A DNA stretch of 6,521 bases, from positions 1-6,521 of the forward strand of contig CANQMJ010000135.1 of assembly GCA_947624945.1 (NCBI GenBank), written 5' to 3'. The notes beneath the pieces are model-generated. The model saw only the letters and a program-made list of their open reading frames with translations. It ran no database searches and was not told the origin of the DNA. Position 1 is the first letter of the stretch. The number at the start of each line of letters is the position of its first letter. Of this stretch, positions 1-5,800 are shown in pieces. A program made the translations under genes and the position numbers. Source of the stretch: an uncultured Clostridia bacterium (GTDB lineage: Bacteria; Bacillota; Clostridia; Oscillospirales; CAG-272).

Positions 1-1
1 T

Positions 2-439
2 CTGACGTGGGACCCGCACCCGGACAAAAGATACACGGCGCGGTATCTGTCGTATCTGTCGCAGCGGTACGCGGAGGGCACATTCTACGACTGGGGCGTC
101 GTTATGCGCGACGAGCGCAAGCTCATCGGCACGTGCGGATTCACGCGCTTTTCCGAGGAAAACAATTCTGCCGAGTGCGGGTATGTGCTGAACCCCGACT
201 ACTGGGGACGCGGCATCGCGCCGGAGGCGCTTTGCGAGGTCATGCGGTTCGGCTTCGGCACACTTCATCTGCACAGGATAGAGTGCCGCTACATGATTGG
301 AAACGAGCGCTCGCGGCGCGTTATGGAAAAGGTCGGCATGACGTACGAGGGCACTCACCGCGACGCGCTTTTACTCGGCAGGGAGTATAAGACTGTCGGT
401 GTCTGCGCGATACTCGCCGACGAGTTTTGGGCGCGGTAG
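2..439 (+). CDS. GNAT N-acetyltransferase, RimJ/RimL type, 5'-truncated by window edge
   Basis: The frame is open from base 2 to a TAG at 437-439, giving 145 visible residues; roughly 30-45 N-terminal residues probably lie outside the window. Such proteins transfer an acetyl group from acetyl-CoA to an amine, in this subfamily often a protein N-terminus or a small molecule; the substrate here is unknown. The visible start reads LTWDPHPDKRYTARYL, as in clostridial members. The acetyl-CoA pyrophosphate-binding loop is YWGRGIAPEAL, followed by the family's HRIECRYMIGNERSRRVMEKVGM segment (split here: HRIECRYMIGNE, then RSRRVMEKVGM). The end ...CAILADEFWAR is the usual C-terminus, so the TAG is the natural stop. 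An internal ATG at 104 is not the start, because conserved sequence continues upstream. The last 85 bp overlap the convergent deacetylase gene, and no terminator is visible. The fold assignment is firm; the substrate is not known. Confidence 0.93.
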   Translation: MTWDPHPDKRYTARYLSYLSQRYAEGTFYDWGVVMRDERKLIGTCGFTRFSEENNSAECGYVLNPDYWGRGIAPEALCEVMRFGFGTLHLHRIECRYMIGNERSRRVMEKVGMTYEGTHRDALLLGREYKTVGVCAILADEFWAR

Positions 440-1101
440 ATCGCGTAGAGCTCCGACACTGTGACGAATCTGTACCCCCGTGACATGAGCTCGGGAATTA
501 TTATTTCGAGCGCCTCCGGCGTGTGCCACGCGCCCGTCACATAATCGTGCATCAATATTATATCGCCGCCGCGAACGTGAGAGAGGACCTCGTCCACTAT
601 CCCGTCGCGGCTTTTGTGCGCCCAGTCGTTGGTGTCGATGCTCCAGAGCGTGACTGTCTTGCCGGCATCATTTGCGGCGTCGACGACGGAGGAGTCGTAT
701 ATACCGCCGGGCGGTCGAAGAAAGCGCGGTGTGGTGCCGCACGCGTCGAGTATCGCCTCGTCGGTCTTTTTTATTTCATCGGTGACGCCGGACACGCCGA
801 TTCCGCGCATATAGCGGTGCGAGTAGGTGTGACTGCCTATCTCGTGTCCCGCATTTGCGACTTTTGCCGTCACGTCGGGATAGAGCCGCACGTTCTGTCC
901 TATCTCGAAAAACGTCGCCTTGATGCCGTATTTATCGAGAATAGAAAGTATGCGGTCCGTCTGCGACGGGTGCGGACCGTCGTCGAATGTGAGCGCGACC
1001 GCTTTATCCTCGCAGCCGTGCGTGAATACGATGCCGTCCCCGGCGTACGCGCACGGCGCGAGAATTATCGCGGCAATAATGAACGATATCAGCCGCCGCA
1101 T
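355..1101 (-). CDS. Secreted polysaccharide deacetylase (NodB homology, CE4 family)
   Basis: This 248-residue protein removes acetyl groups from N-acetylated sugars, probably in peptidoglycan, outside the membrane. Residues 1-20 form a signal peptide: MRR, then a hydrophobic stretch ending CAYA before GDG. The CE4 motifs follow in order: TFDDG (38-42, catalytic and metal Asp), HTYSH (91-95, two metal His), RPPGG (129-133), WSIDTNDW (153-160) and LMHD (183-186, catalytic His), so it should be active. I chose the ATG at 1101 because the signal peptide begins there. The longer reading from 1143 adds 14 basic residues before it. The start lies 13 bp inside the end of pdaA, which suggests translational coupling; only a weak GAG precedes it. 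The fold should end near VSEL (about residue 218). The last 25-30 residues are a low-complexity Ser/Ala/Thr tail, encoded largely antisense to the acetyltransferase gene. Chitin or other polysaccharide as substrate cannot be excluded. Confidence 0.92.
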   Translation of the reverse strand: MRRLISFIIAAIILAPCAYAGDGIVFTHGCEDKAVALTFDDGPHPSQTDRILSILDKYGIKATFFEIGQNVRLYPDVTAKVANAGHEIGSHTYSHRYMRGIGVSGVTDEIKKTDEAILDACGTTPRFLRPPGGIYDSSVVDAANDAGKTVTLWSIDTNDWAHKSRDGIVDEVLSHVRGGDIILMHDYVTGAWHTPEALEIIIPELMSRGYRFVTVSELYAIYRAQNSSASIAQTPTVLYSLPSKSASR

Positions 1102-1904
1102 AGCTCGTCGAGCGTGCCGAATCTGTAGCCGTCGGCGCGCCATTTGTCGATGAGGTCGCCGAGTATGTCGGCATTCGTCTTTGATGTCGGGTGCAGAAGG
1201 ATAACGGCGCCGTTGTGGGTGTTGTCGAGTATTTTTTTCATCGCGAACTCTCGGCTCGGCTGCTTGTTATTGTCCCAGTCCGCGTATGCGAAGCTCCAGA
1301 ATATAGTCTTATATCCGCATCCGAGCGCGCAGTCGAGATTGCGCTTTGAGAACCGTCCTTCGGGCGGTCTGTAATAGCGCGCCATTTCCTCGCCCGTCAG
1401 CGACTTGTACGCGTCAGACATTTTGGCAAGCTCTTTTTTGAATTCCGCCTCGTCCGTGACGGTGCTCATGTCGTTGTGCGAATACGTGTGGTTGCAGACG
1501 AGGTGGCCCTCGTTTTTCATGCGCATGACGAGGTCGGGGAAGCGCTCGACCATGTTGCCGAGAATAAAGAATGCGCCGGTCGCGCCTTTGTCGCGCATAA
1601 TGTCGAGTATGCGCGCGATGTTGCCGTTTTCATATCCTGCGTCGAACGTGAGATAGAGCACCTTGTCGCTGTCGTCCGCGTCCTTATCGACGTAGTAGCC
1701 TCCGCAGTTTTCGATAAATGCAAGGTCGGAGCCGAGCGGGGGCTGCGAGTGGTCCTTTGTGCGGTTGACGTACCAGTTATAGGGACGCGTGTCGTCGTAG
1801 TCGGCGGCATGGGCACGCGCCGATGTCGGGAACGCGAGCGCGAACGCGCACAGCGCCGCCGCCAAAAGCGCGGTCGCCGCGAATTTTATATGATCGTCTT
1901 TCAT
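1089..1904 (-). CDS. pdaA: PdaA-type delta-lactam-biosynthetic polysaccharide deacetylase (spore cortex)
   Basis: A 271-residue exported protein of the PdaA family. In Bacillus, PdaA deacetylates muramic acid after the amidase CwlD has removed the stem peptide and closes the muramic-delta-lactam ring of the spore cortex, the mark read by germination lytic enzymes. A hydrophobic signal segment spans about residues 8-30, ending TSARAHA. Family features are the N-terminal NWYVNRTKDHSQPP region, YLTFDAGYENG (84-94), HTYSH (139-143), YRPPEG (178-183), WSFAYADW (203-210) and LLHPTS (236-241). As in other PdaA proteins, the second Asp of the usual TFDDG is replaced, here by Ala. I chose the ATG at 1904 because GAGG (1912-1915) lies 7 nt upstream and the signal peptide follows. 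The longer reading from 2009 adds 35 unrelated residues. It heads a two-gene unit with the second deacetylase. No sigma-G-like promoter was found in front of it. The cwlD gene is not in the window. Confidence 0.93.
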   Translation of the reverse strand: MKDDHIKFAATALLAAALCAFALAFPTSARAHAADYDDTRPYNWYVNRTKDHSQPPLGSDLAFIENCGGYYVDKDADDSDKVLYLTFDAGYENGNIARILDIMRDKGATGAFFILGNMVERFPDLVMRMKNEGHLVCNHTYSHNDMSTVTDEAEFKKELAKMSDAYKSLTGEEMARYYRPPEGRFSKRNLDCALGCGYKTIFWSFAYADWDNNKQPSREFAMKKILDNTHNGAVILLHPTSKTNADILGDLIDKWRADGYRFGTLDELCGG

Positions 1905-2027
1905 GATAAAGCCTCGATTATAATTTTTGTTCCGTTCATATTCTGCGCCACCGGCGGTCGGCATAACCGTGAAAAATATTTGAAAAAAATTTGATGCAAA
2001 CGCACACAAAACGCCACTATATAAGCG

Positions 2028-2037
2028 AGGGGGTGAT
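2028..2037 (+). promoter_or_regulatory. Near-perfect Shine-Dalgarno sequence of the sigma-factor gene, oddly placed
   Basis: AGGGGGTGAT differs at one base from AGGAGGTGAT, the complement of the 16S rRNA 3' end. Counting from the end of the core at 2033, a start codon is expected near 2040-2043. The in-frame codons there are ATA, AAG and ACG (2042-2044), with no ATG, GTG or TTG. The GTG at 2033 overlaps the site itself; the ATG at 1994 and TTG at 1991 lie upstream of it. The ribosome site is clear, but the start codon it serves is not. Confidence 0.6.
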
Positions 2038-3433
2038 AAAGACGGAGCTGATCGAACAGTTCGCGCGCGACTATATGGGACGCGTATACTATTTTTGTCT
2101 GCGAAGGACGGGCGACGAGCACGAGGCGGAGGACCTTGCGTCCGACATAGCGTATAACGTCATCGCATCGCTCAGACGCGGAGCCGAACCCGACAATTTT
2201 CGCGCATACGTGTGGAGCATAGCGCGCAGGCGATACGGCGCATGGGTGAAAAGCAGGCGGGCGGCGGACGGCGATGCTGTGCGGAGCCTTGACGACACAG
2301 ACGATATTGCAGACGACAGCGTCGACGTCGAGGGCGAGGTCGTGCGCCGCGACGAGATAATGCGTCTGCGGCGCGAGCTTTCGCTTTTGTCTGCGGACTA
2401 CAGAGAGATAGTCGTTGCGTACTATATAGAGAACCGCAGAACGCGCGAGATTGCTGCGTCCTTATGCATCCCGAAAAGCACGGTCGAGTCAAGACTCGCG
2501 CGTGCGAGAACAATGCTTACGGAGGGCATGAAGATGGCAAGAGAATTCGGAAAGAGAAGCTACGACCCGTCGCGTATCGTGTATACGCAGAACCGCGACA
2601 CGAAAACGGGCGAGGGAGGCGAGAAGTTCATCGAGCGTTCGCTGTCTCAGAACATACTGCTCGAAGCTTACGACTCGCCGTCGACGGCGGAGGAGTTGTC
2701 GGTCGAGCTCGGCGTGGCGCTGCCGTATATGGAGGAGGAGCTGCGGTTCCTTTGCGGCGGCGATATGCTCGAACGCGTCGGCAAAAGGTACAGGACCAAT
2801 ATCGTCATATTGAGTAAAGAGGCGCAGAACGACGTATACGAAGCCGCCAAAAACACCGTATCAAAGGCGCTGCCTTTGATAAAGCGCGCGACAGAGTATA
2901 TCGGTGAAAATCGTATGCTGCCGAAAAATCAGAGTTATGACGACATGAAGCCCGCGCTTTTAGAGATGTACGTGTCGCGAATACCGATAAAGCCTGCGTG
3001 CGAGATACACACGCTGCACCACAAAGTCGGCGGCGACTGGGCGATACTCGGCTGCGAGGTGTCGGACCTGCCGAAAACGTGGCTCGAGGTCGGCGGGAGC
3101 GAGCGGTTCCATCAGGTCATGGTCATCGGCGACAGGACAGGCTTTGACGTCGACGTTGACGAGCACGATGTGCCGACGTTTGAACGCGAGACGCTCGACG
3201 AGCTTTTGTCGACGCCGTATGACGGCGAGATCGCGCGCATATTCGACGGGTACGCGTCGCGCCGCGACGAAATATTGAAGCGCGATATTCCCGCGTACCT
3301 GTACGGGTCGGCGATGTTCTCGTCGGGCGCCGATATGCGCGGGATATGCCTAAACATGATGACGGAGGACGGATTTATCAGGCTGCCGCGGAATATGGAC
3401 AGGAGCGCCGTCGGCGTATGGAACTTTTCGTGA
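2033..3433 (+). CDS. ECF-like sigma-70 family factor with long C-terminal extension
   Basis: From GTG 2033 the product has 466 residues; an ordinary ECF sigma factor has about 160-200. Region 2 is at residues 10-76: the core-binding helix around RVYYFCLRRTGDEHEAEDL, then FRAYVWSIARRRYGAW for the -10 element. An acidic linker (85-102, many Asp) follows, then region 4 at 110-165 with the helix-turn-helix REIAASLCIPKSTVESRLARA for the -35 element. Residues 205-262 resemble a winged helix (STAEELSVELGVALPYMEEE, then a GDMLERVGKRYRTN wing). Residues 263-466 are a soluble alpha/beta-looking region I cannot assign. Similar extended sigma factors occur in Clostridia as far as I recall. No transmembrane segment or anti-sigma gene is present, so control may lie in the extension itself; that is inference. 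The start is uncertain: GTG 2033, ATG 1994, or a rare ACG at 2042 that best fits the Shine-Dalgarno. The gene ends in TGA just before a terminator. Confidence 0.88.
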   Translation: MIKTELIEQFARDYMGRVYYFCLRRTGDEHEAEDLASDIAYNVIASLRRGAEPDNFRAYVWSIARRRYGAWVKSRRAADGDAVRSLDDTDDIADDSVDVEGEVVRRDEIMRLRRELSLLSADYREIVVAYYIENRRTREIAASLCIPKSTVESRLARARTMLTEGMKMAREFGKRSYDPSRIVYTQNRDTKTGEGGEKFIERSLSQNILLEAYDSPSTAEELSVELGVALPYMEEELRFLCGGDMLERVGKRYRTNIVILSKEAQNDVYEAAKNTVSKALPLIKRATEYIGENRMLPKNQSYDDMKPALLEMYVSRIPIKPACEIHTLHHKVGGDWAILGCEVSDLPKTWLEVGGSERFHQVMVIGDRTGFDVDVDEHDVPTFERETLDELLSTPYDGEIARIFDGYASRRDEILKRDIPAYLYGSAMFSSGADMRGICLNMMTEDGFIRLPRNMDRSAVGVWNFS

Positions 3434-3436
3434 CCT

Positions 3437-3472
3437 AAAAATAAAAAGGGGCGCGCGCCCCTTTTTATTTTT
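3437..3472. terminator. Bidirectional intrinsic terminator, perfect 36-bp palindrome
   Basis: GGGGCGCGCGCCCC (3448-3461) is flanked by AAAAATAAAAA on the left and its exact complement on the right, so the palindrome is perfect over 36 bp. Either strand gives a GC-rich hairpin followed by a U-rich run. It lies 3 bp after the sigma-factor stop codon, and the TAA of spoVAF (3465-3467) falls inside its right arm. It therefore serves both convergent genes. Confidence 0.93.
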
Positions 3473-4880
3473 CCTTTTTGCGCACGCGCAGAAACAGTCT
3501 CGCGAGCGCGGACGGGTCAAAGGGAATGAGCGGGTAAAGATAGCTCTTGCCGCATATGCCGCGCATAAAGACGAGCAGCGCCAGTATCAAAGCGACGCCG
3601 ACGAGAAGTCCCCACGGACCGAAGAAGAACACGAGCGCCAAAAGTCCCATGCGGAAATATTTGAACGCGTAACCGAGCTCGTAATTCGACTGCGTGAAGT
3701 TCGATATAGCCGTGAACGCCATGTAGAATATCACTTCCGGTATGAGCCAGCCCGTCTGCACGGCGAAGTCGCCGAGCAAAAGTCCGCCTATTATCGAAAG
3801 TGAGTTCGACATCGTCGACGGCGTCGTGAGCGATGCGAGCTTCAAGACGTCGAGGGCGAATTCGGTCAGGTATATCTGCACGATGACGGGCAGCTCGCCC
3901 GTGTCCGCGGGCACGATGAACGACAGCCACGCGGGCAGCGCGTCTCCCATGCGGAAGAGCATATACCATACGGGCGTGATGAATATCGTCGAGACGAACA
4001 CGAACGTGCGTATGATGCGCAGATACGAGCCCGTGAACGGCGGGAAGTAGAAGTCGTTGGTCTCCTGCAAAAAGTCGAAAAACGATGTCGGCAGAAGCAT
4101 CGCTTCGGGAGAGGTGTCGCAGAGCACGGCGACGCCGCCCTCGAGCAGGTGCGCCGCCGTCGCATCGGGGCGTTCGGTCAGACGTACGCGCGGGAGAGGG
4201 TTATACCAGCCGCGCCGGAACATCGACTCCATAAGCGACTGATGACCGAGCGGCAGCGCCTCGACCTTGATGTCGGCGAGCTGCTTTTTGAGCTTATCGA
4301 CAAATTTATCGTCGGCGATGCCGTCGATATAGGCGACAACGACGTCGGTGCGCGAGCGCGAGCCGATGCAGACGTAGTGCATGCGCAGACGCGTGTCGCG
4401 TATGCGGCGACGGATGAGCGCCGTGTTGAATATGAGCGTCTCGACAAAGCCGTCGCGCGCGCCGCGCATGACGCGGTCGTTCTCGGCGTCCTGCGTGTCG
4501 CGGGACGGGTACGAACGCAGGTCGATGACTGCCGCCTCGCCCGCAAATCCGTCCGACACCATGAGACAGCAACCGCCGAGCACGCCGCGTATTATATCGC
4601 CGCCGTCAGACGTAATATCGACCTCGACGTCGGGCAGATGGAGCGACGCGAAGCGCTTCGCCGCGCCGGGCTTGCCGTCGCCGAGGTCGTCGAGTCCGAC
4701 GAGGAACATTAAGAGCTTTTGAAGCTCGCCGCCCTTTACGAAGCCGTCTATATAGTAGAGCACCGCACTGTGGCCGTTCGCGCTTATCTCGCGCTTTATT
4801 ATATCAAAGTTGTCGTTTACGAAAAGAGCGCCGTCTATATCGGCGACGGTCTTTGTAAAATCTCCCGTTATCTCGAGCAT
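3465..4880 (-). CDS. spoVAF: SpoVAF-type spore germination protein (GerA family A-subunit)
   Basis: A 471-residue protein of the GerAA/SpoVAF family, located in the spore inner membrane, where family members act in germination as ion-channel-like subunits. The N-terminal soluble half (about 20-285) carries FDIIKREI, AVLYYIDGFVKG and the hallmark LTERPDATAAHLLEGG (234-249). Membrane segments follow at roughly 288-308, 331-350, 360-378, 379-397 and 411-438, then a basic tail ending RVRKKEK. I favour SpoVAF over a nutrient-receptor A subunit because of CDTSPEAMLLPTSFF (254-268), TGSYLRIIR (283-291) and LTTPSTMSNSLSIIGG (351-366), which match SpoVAF as I recall it. I chose the ATG at 4880 because AAAGG lies 6 nt upstream; a reading from 5033 would run through the upstream terminator. 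The gene stands alone, without other spoVA genes or GerB/GerC partners, and has its own sigma-G-like promoter. An orphan GerA-family receptor subunit remains possible. Confidence 0.92.
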   Translation of the reverse strand: MLEITGDFTKTVADIDGALFVNDNFDIIKREISANGHSAVLYYIDGFVKGGELQKLLMFLVGLDDLGDGKPGAAKRFASLHLPDVEVDITSDGGDIIRGVLGGCCLMVSDGFAGEAAVIDLRSYPSRDTQDAENDRVMRGARDGFVETLIFNTALIRRRIRDTRLRMHYVCIGSRSRTDVVVAYIDGIADDKFVDKLKKQLADIKVEALPLGHQSLMESMFRRGWYNPLPRVRLTERPDATAAHLLEGGVAVLCDTSPEAMLLPTSFFDFLQETNDFYFPPFTGSYLRIIRTFVFVSTIFITPVWYMLFRMGDALPAWLSFIVPADTGELPVIVQIYLTEFALDVLKLASLTTPSTMSNSLSIIGGLLLGDFAVQTGWLIPEVIFYMAFTAISNFTQSNYELGYAFKYFRMGLLALVFFFGPWGLLVGVALILALLVFMRGICGKSYLYPLIPFDPSALARLFLRVRKKEK

Positions 4881-4904
4881 AGAGGACCTTTGCGATTTTT
4901 CTTT

Positions 4905-4935
4905 TATTATGCGCGCGGGCGCATGACAATATGCA
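4905..4935 (-). promoter_or_regulatory. Forespore sigma-G-type promoter of spoVAF
   Basis: On the minus strand TGCATA (4935-4930) and CATAATA (4911-4905) are separated by 18 bp. They match the Bacillus sigma-G pattern, TG(A/C)ATA then CATA(A/C)TA, at every position. Transcription would begin near 4898, leaving a leader of about 18 nt that keeps the AAAGG ribosome site before the ATG at 4880. It begins a few bases after the upstream gene's terminator. SpoVAF is a forespore protein in Bacillus, so the gene content agrees. Sigma-F has a related specificity and may overlap. Confidence 0.78.
4909..4924. repeat. Short inverted repeat inside the spoVAF promoter
   Basis: ATGCGC (4909-4914) and GCGCAT (4919-4924) form a 6-bp dyad with a 4-bp centre. 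It covers the spacer and the first bases of the -10 element. It could be an operator for a regulator that tunes sigma-G promoters, or a chance product of the GC-rich sequence. Nothing here identifies a binding protein. Confidence 0.35.
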
Positions 4936-4942
4936 TTTTTAC

Positions 4943-4974
4943 AAAAAAATGCGGGAGCCGAAATCGGCTCCCGC
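4943..4974 (-). terminator. Intrinsic terminator after the ABC-permease gene
   Basis: GCGGGAGCCG (4951-4960) and CGGCTCCCGC (4965-4974) form a 10-bp GC-rich stem with a 4-nt loop. On the minus strand the stem is followed directly by a run of seven T (4949-4943). There is no T run on the other side, so it works only for minus-strand transcription. It lies 19 bp after the stop codon of the gene ending at 4994 and separates it from spoVAF. Confidence 0.92.
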
Positions 4975-4993
4975 ACGTGTCTGTTTAACCCTT

Positions 4994-5794
4994 TTACTTT
5001 ACTATATCCGGCACCTTGCCTTCGAGGAACCACGTTTCGAGCACATTCTCCCCGATGTAGTGGTCGACCTCCTCTGCGGTCGACGCTGCGCCTTCGTAGA
5101 CTATGTCGCCATCGATATACGCATACTTCCCGTCATGGCTCATCATGTATACCTCTACATAATATCCGCTGTCCGTATGCACGGTACGGTCGGTCCATGC
5201 ATATACGTTCATCGCTTCGAGCGTCGGGAGTATCTTGTGTATGTCGTTTTTGTCCGTGAAGGTCCGGTCGTTCCCGTCGATGTCATGTACGACTATACGC
5301 GTCACCTGATCCGCGATCAGATCGATGTATTCGTCATATGAGAGCGAGAGCAGGTCCTCGACTTTCACGGCGGCGACGACGCTTTCGTCGACATTTCGGA
5401 ACTCTATCGTGCCCAGGGCATCATCGAAGTATATTTTTTCGCCGATGAGTTCGTTGTCGTTGAGCAGGACCAGCAGCTTTACAAGCTGAGGATACGTTAT
5501 AGGACTGTAAAATGACTTTCCATTATAATAATCGATTCCACTATAATCATCGACGTAATATCCGTCGCCATTAATGTAAGCGTCCGTTTGAACAGGGTAT
5601 TCCCAGCCCCCCTCTATGCGGATCTTTCCTATCGAGGTCTCGTCCACAGGCTTGAAATCGTTGAATATCTCTTTTATCTCGTCCGTGAGCTCCCGGCAGT
5701 CGCGTACGACGTAGTATGCGTAAAAATCGGCGTCCGCGAAGTTGTCGATGCTTTGACCCGAGAAATTCTCAATATCGGTCGCGTTTGCAAGCAC
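4994..5794 (-). CDS. C-terminal part of the amber-split ABC permease-like protein
   Basis: A 266-residue open frame, read from a GTG at 5794, in exactly the same frame as the segment ending in TAG at 5798-5800; only one TTC codon lies between them. It has no signal peptide and no membrane segment. The sequence is acidic, rich in Tyr and Asp, and looks beta-rich (DGYYVDDYSGIDYYNG; SGYYVEVYMMSHDGKYAY), as expected for the extracytoplasmic part of the upstream permease. The GTG has no convincing ribosome site, so efficient independent translation is doubtful, and the product would be left in the cytoplasm. It ends ...WFLEGKVPDIVK at a TAA 19 bp before a good terminator, so this is the true 3' end of the gene. 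I read it as the downstream fragment of one interrupted gene. Stretches such as 5521-5580 are far AT-richer than the rest of the window. Confidence 0.72.
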   Translation of the reverse strand: MLANATDIENFSGQSIDNFADADFYAYYVVRDCRELTDEIKEIFNDFKPVDETSIGKIRIEGGWEYPVQTDAYINGDGYYVDDYSGIDYYNGKSFYSPITYPQLVKLLVLLNDNELIGEKIYFDDALGTIEFRNVDESVVAAVKVEDLLSLSYDEYIDLIADQVTRIVVHDIDGNDRTFTDKNDIHKILPTLEAMNVYAWTDRTVHTDSGYYVEVYMMSHDGKYAYIDGDIVYEGAASTAEEVDHYIGENVLETWFLEGKVPDIVK

Positions 5795-5797
5795 GAA

Positions 5798-5800
5798 CTA
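5798..5800 (-). other. In-frame TAG interrupting the permease gene
   Basis: Reading on the minus strand ...CTG CCC GGT TAG TTC GTG CTT GCA..., one amber codon separates two frames that are in phase and together run from the right window edge to 4994. The acetyltransferase at 2-439 ends at its natural position with TAG, so TAG is a normal stop codon here. A nonsense mutation or a sequence error is the simplest reading. Confidence 0.85.

Noticed and set aside
7..390. Plus-strand 127-residue frame at the left end
   Set aside because: It is out of phase with the acetyltransferase frame, whose motifs are unmistakable.
523..1128. 201-residue plus-strand frame opposite the second deacetylase
   Set aside because: It is the complement of a clear CE4 gene, has no recognisable domain or ribosome site, and such antisense frames are common in GC-rich DNA.
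1917..1922. TATAAT on the minus strand as the -10 box of pdaA
   Set aside because: Transcription would start near 1910, inside or past the GAGG ribosome site at 1912-1915, and no good -35 box lies upstream.
1905..2032. Riboswitch or structured leader between pdaA and the sigma gene
   Set aside because: The region is short and partly A/T homopolymer; no convincing stem-loops or known aptamer core were seen.
1991..2032. Sigma-factor start at TTG 1991 or ATG 1994
   Set aside because: There is no ribosome site upstream, the 13-14 extra residues do not resemble a sigma N-terminus, and the strong ribosome site lies downstream. Kept only as an alternative.
4149..4712. 187-residue plus-strand frame opposite spoVAF
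   Set aside because: Arg/Val/Asp-rich shadow of a well-conserved gene; no family features.
5794..5800. TAG read as a sense codon (pyrrolysine or recoded UAG)
   Set aside because: The acetyltransferase gene ends at its natural position with TAG, so TAG works as a stop here. No pyrrolysine genes are visible, and this family is not known to use that residue.
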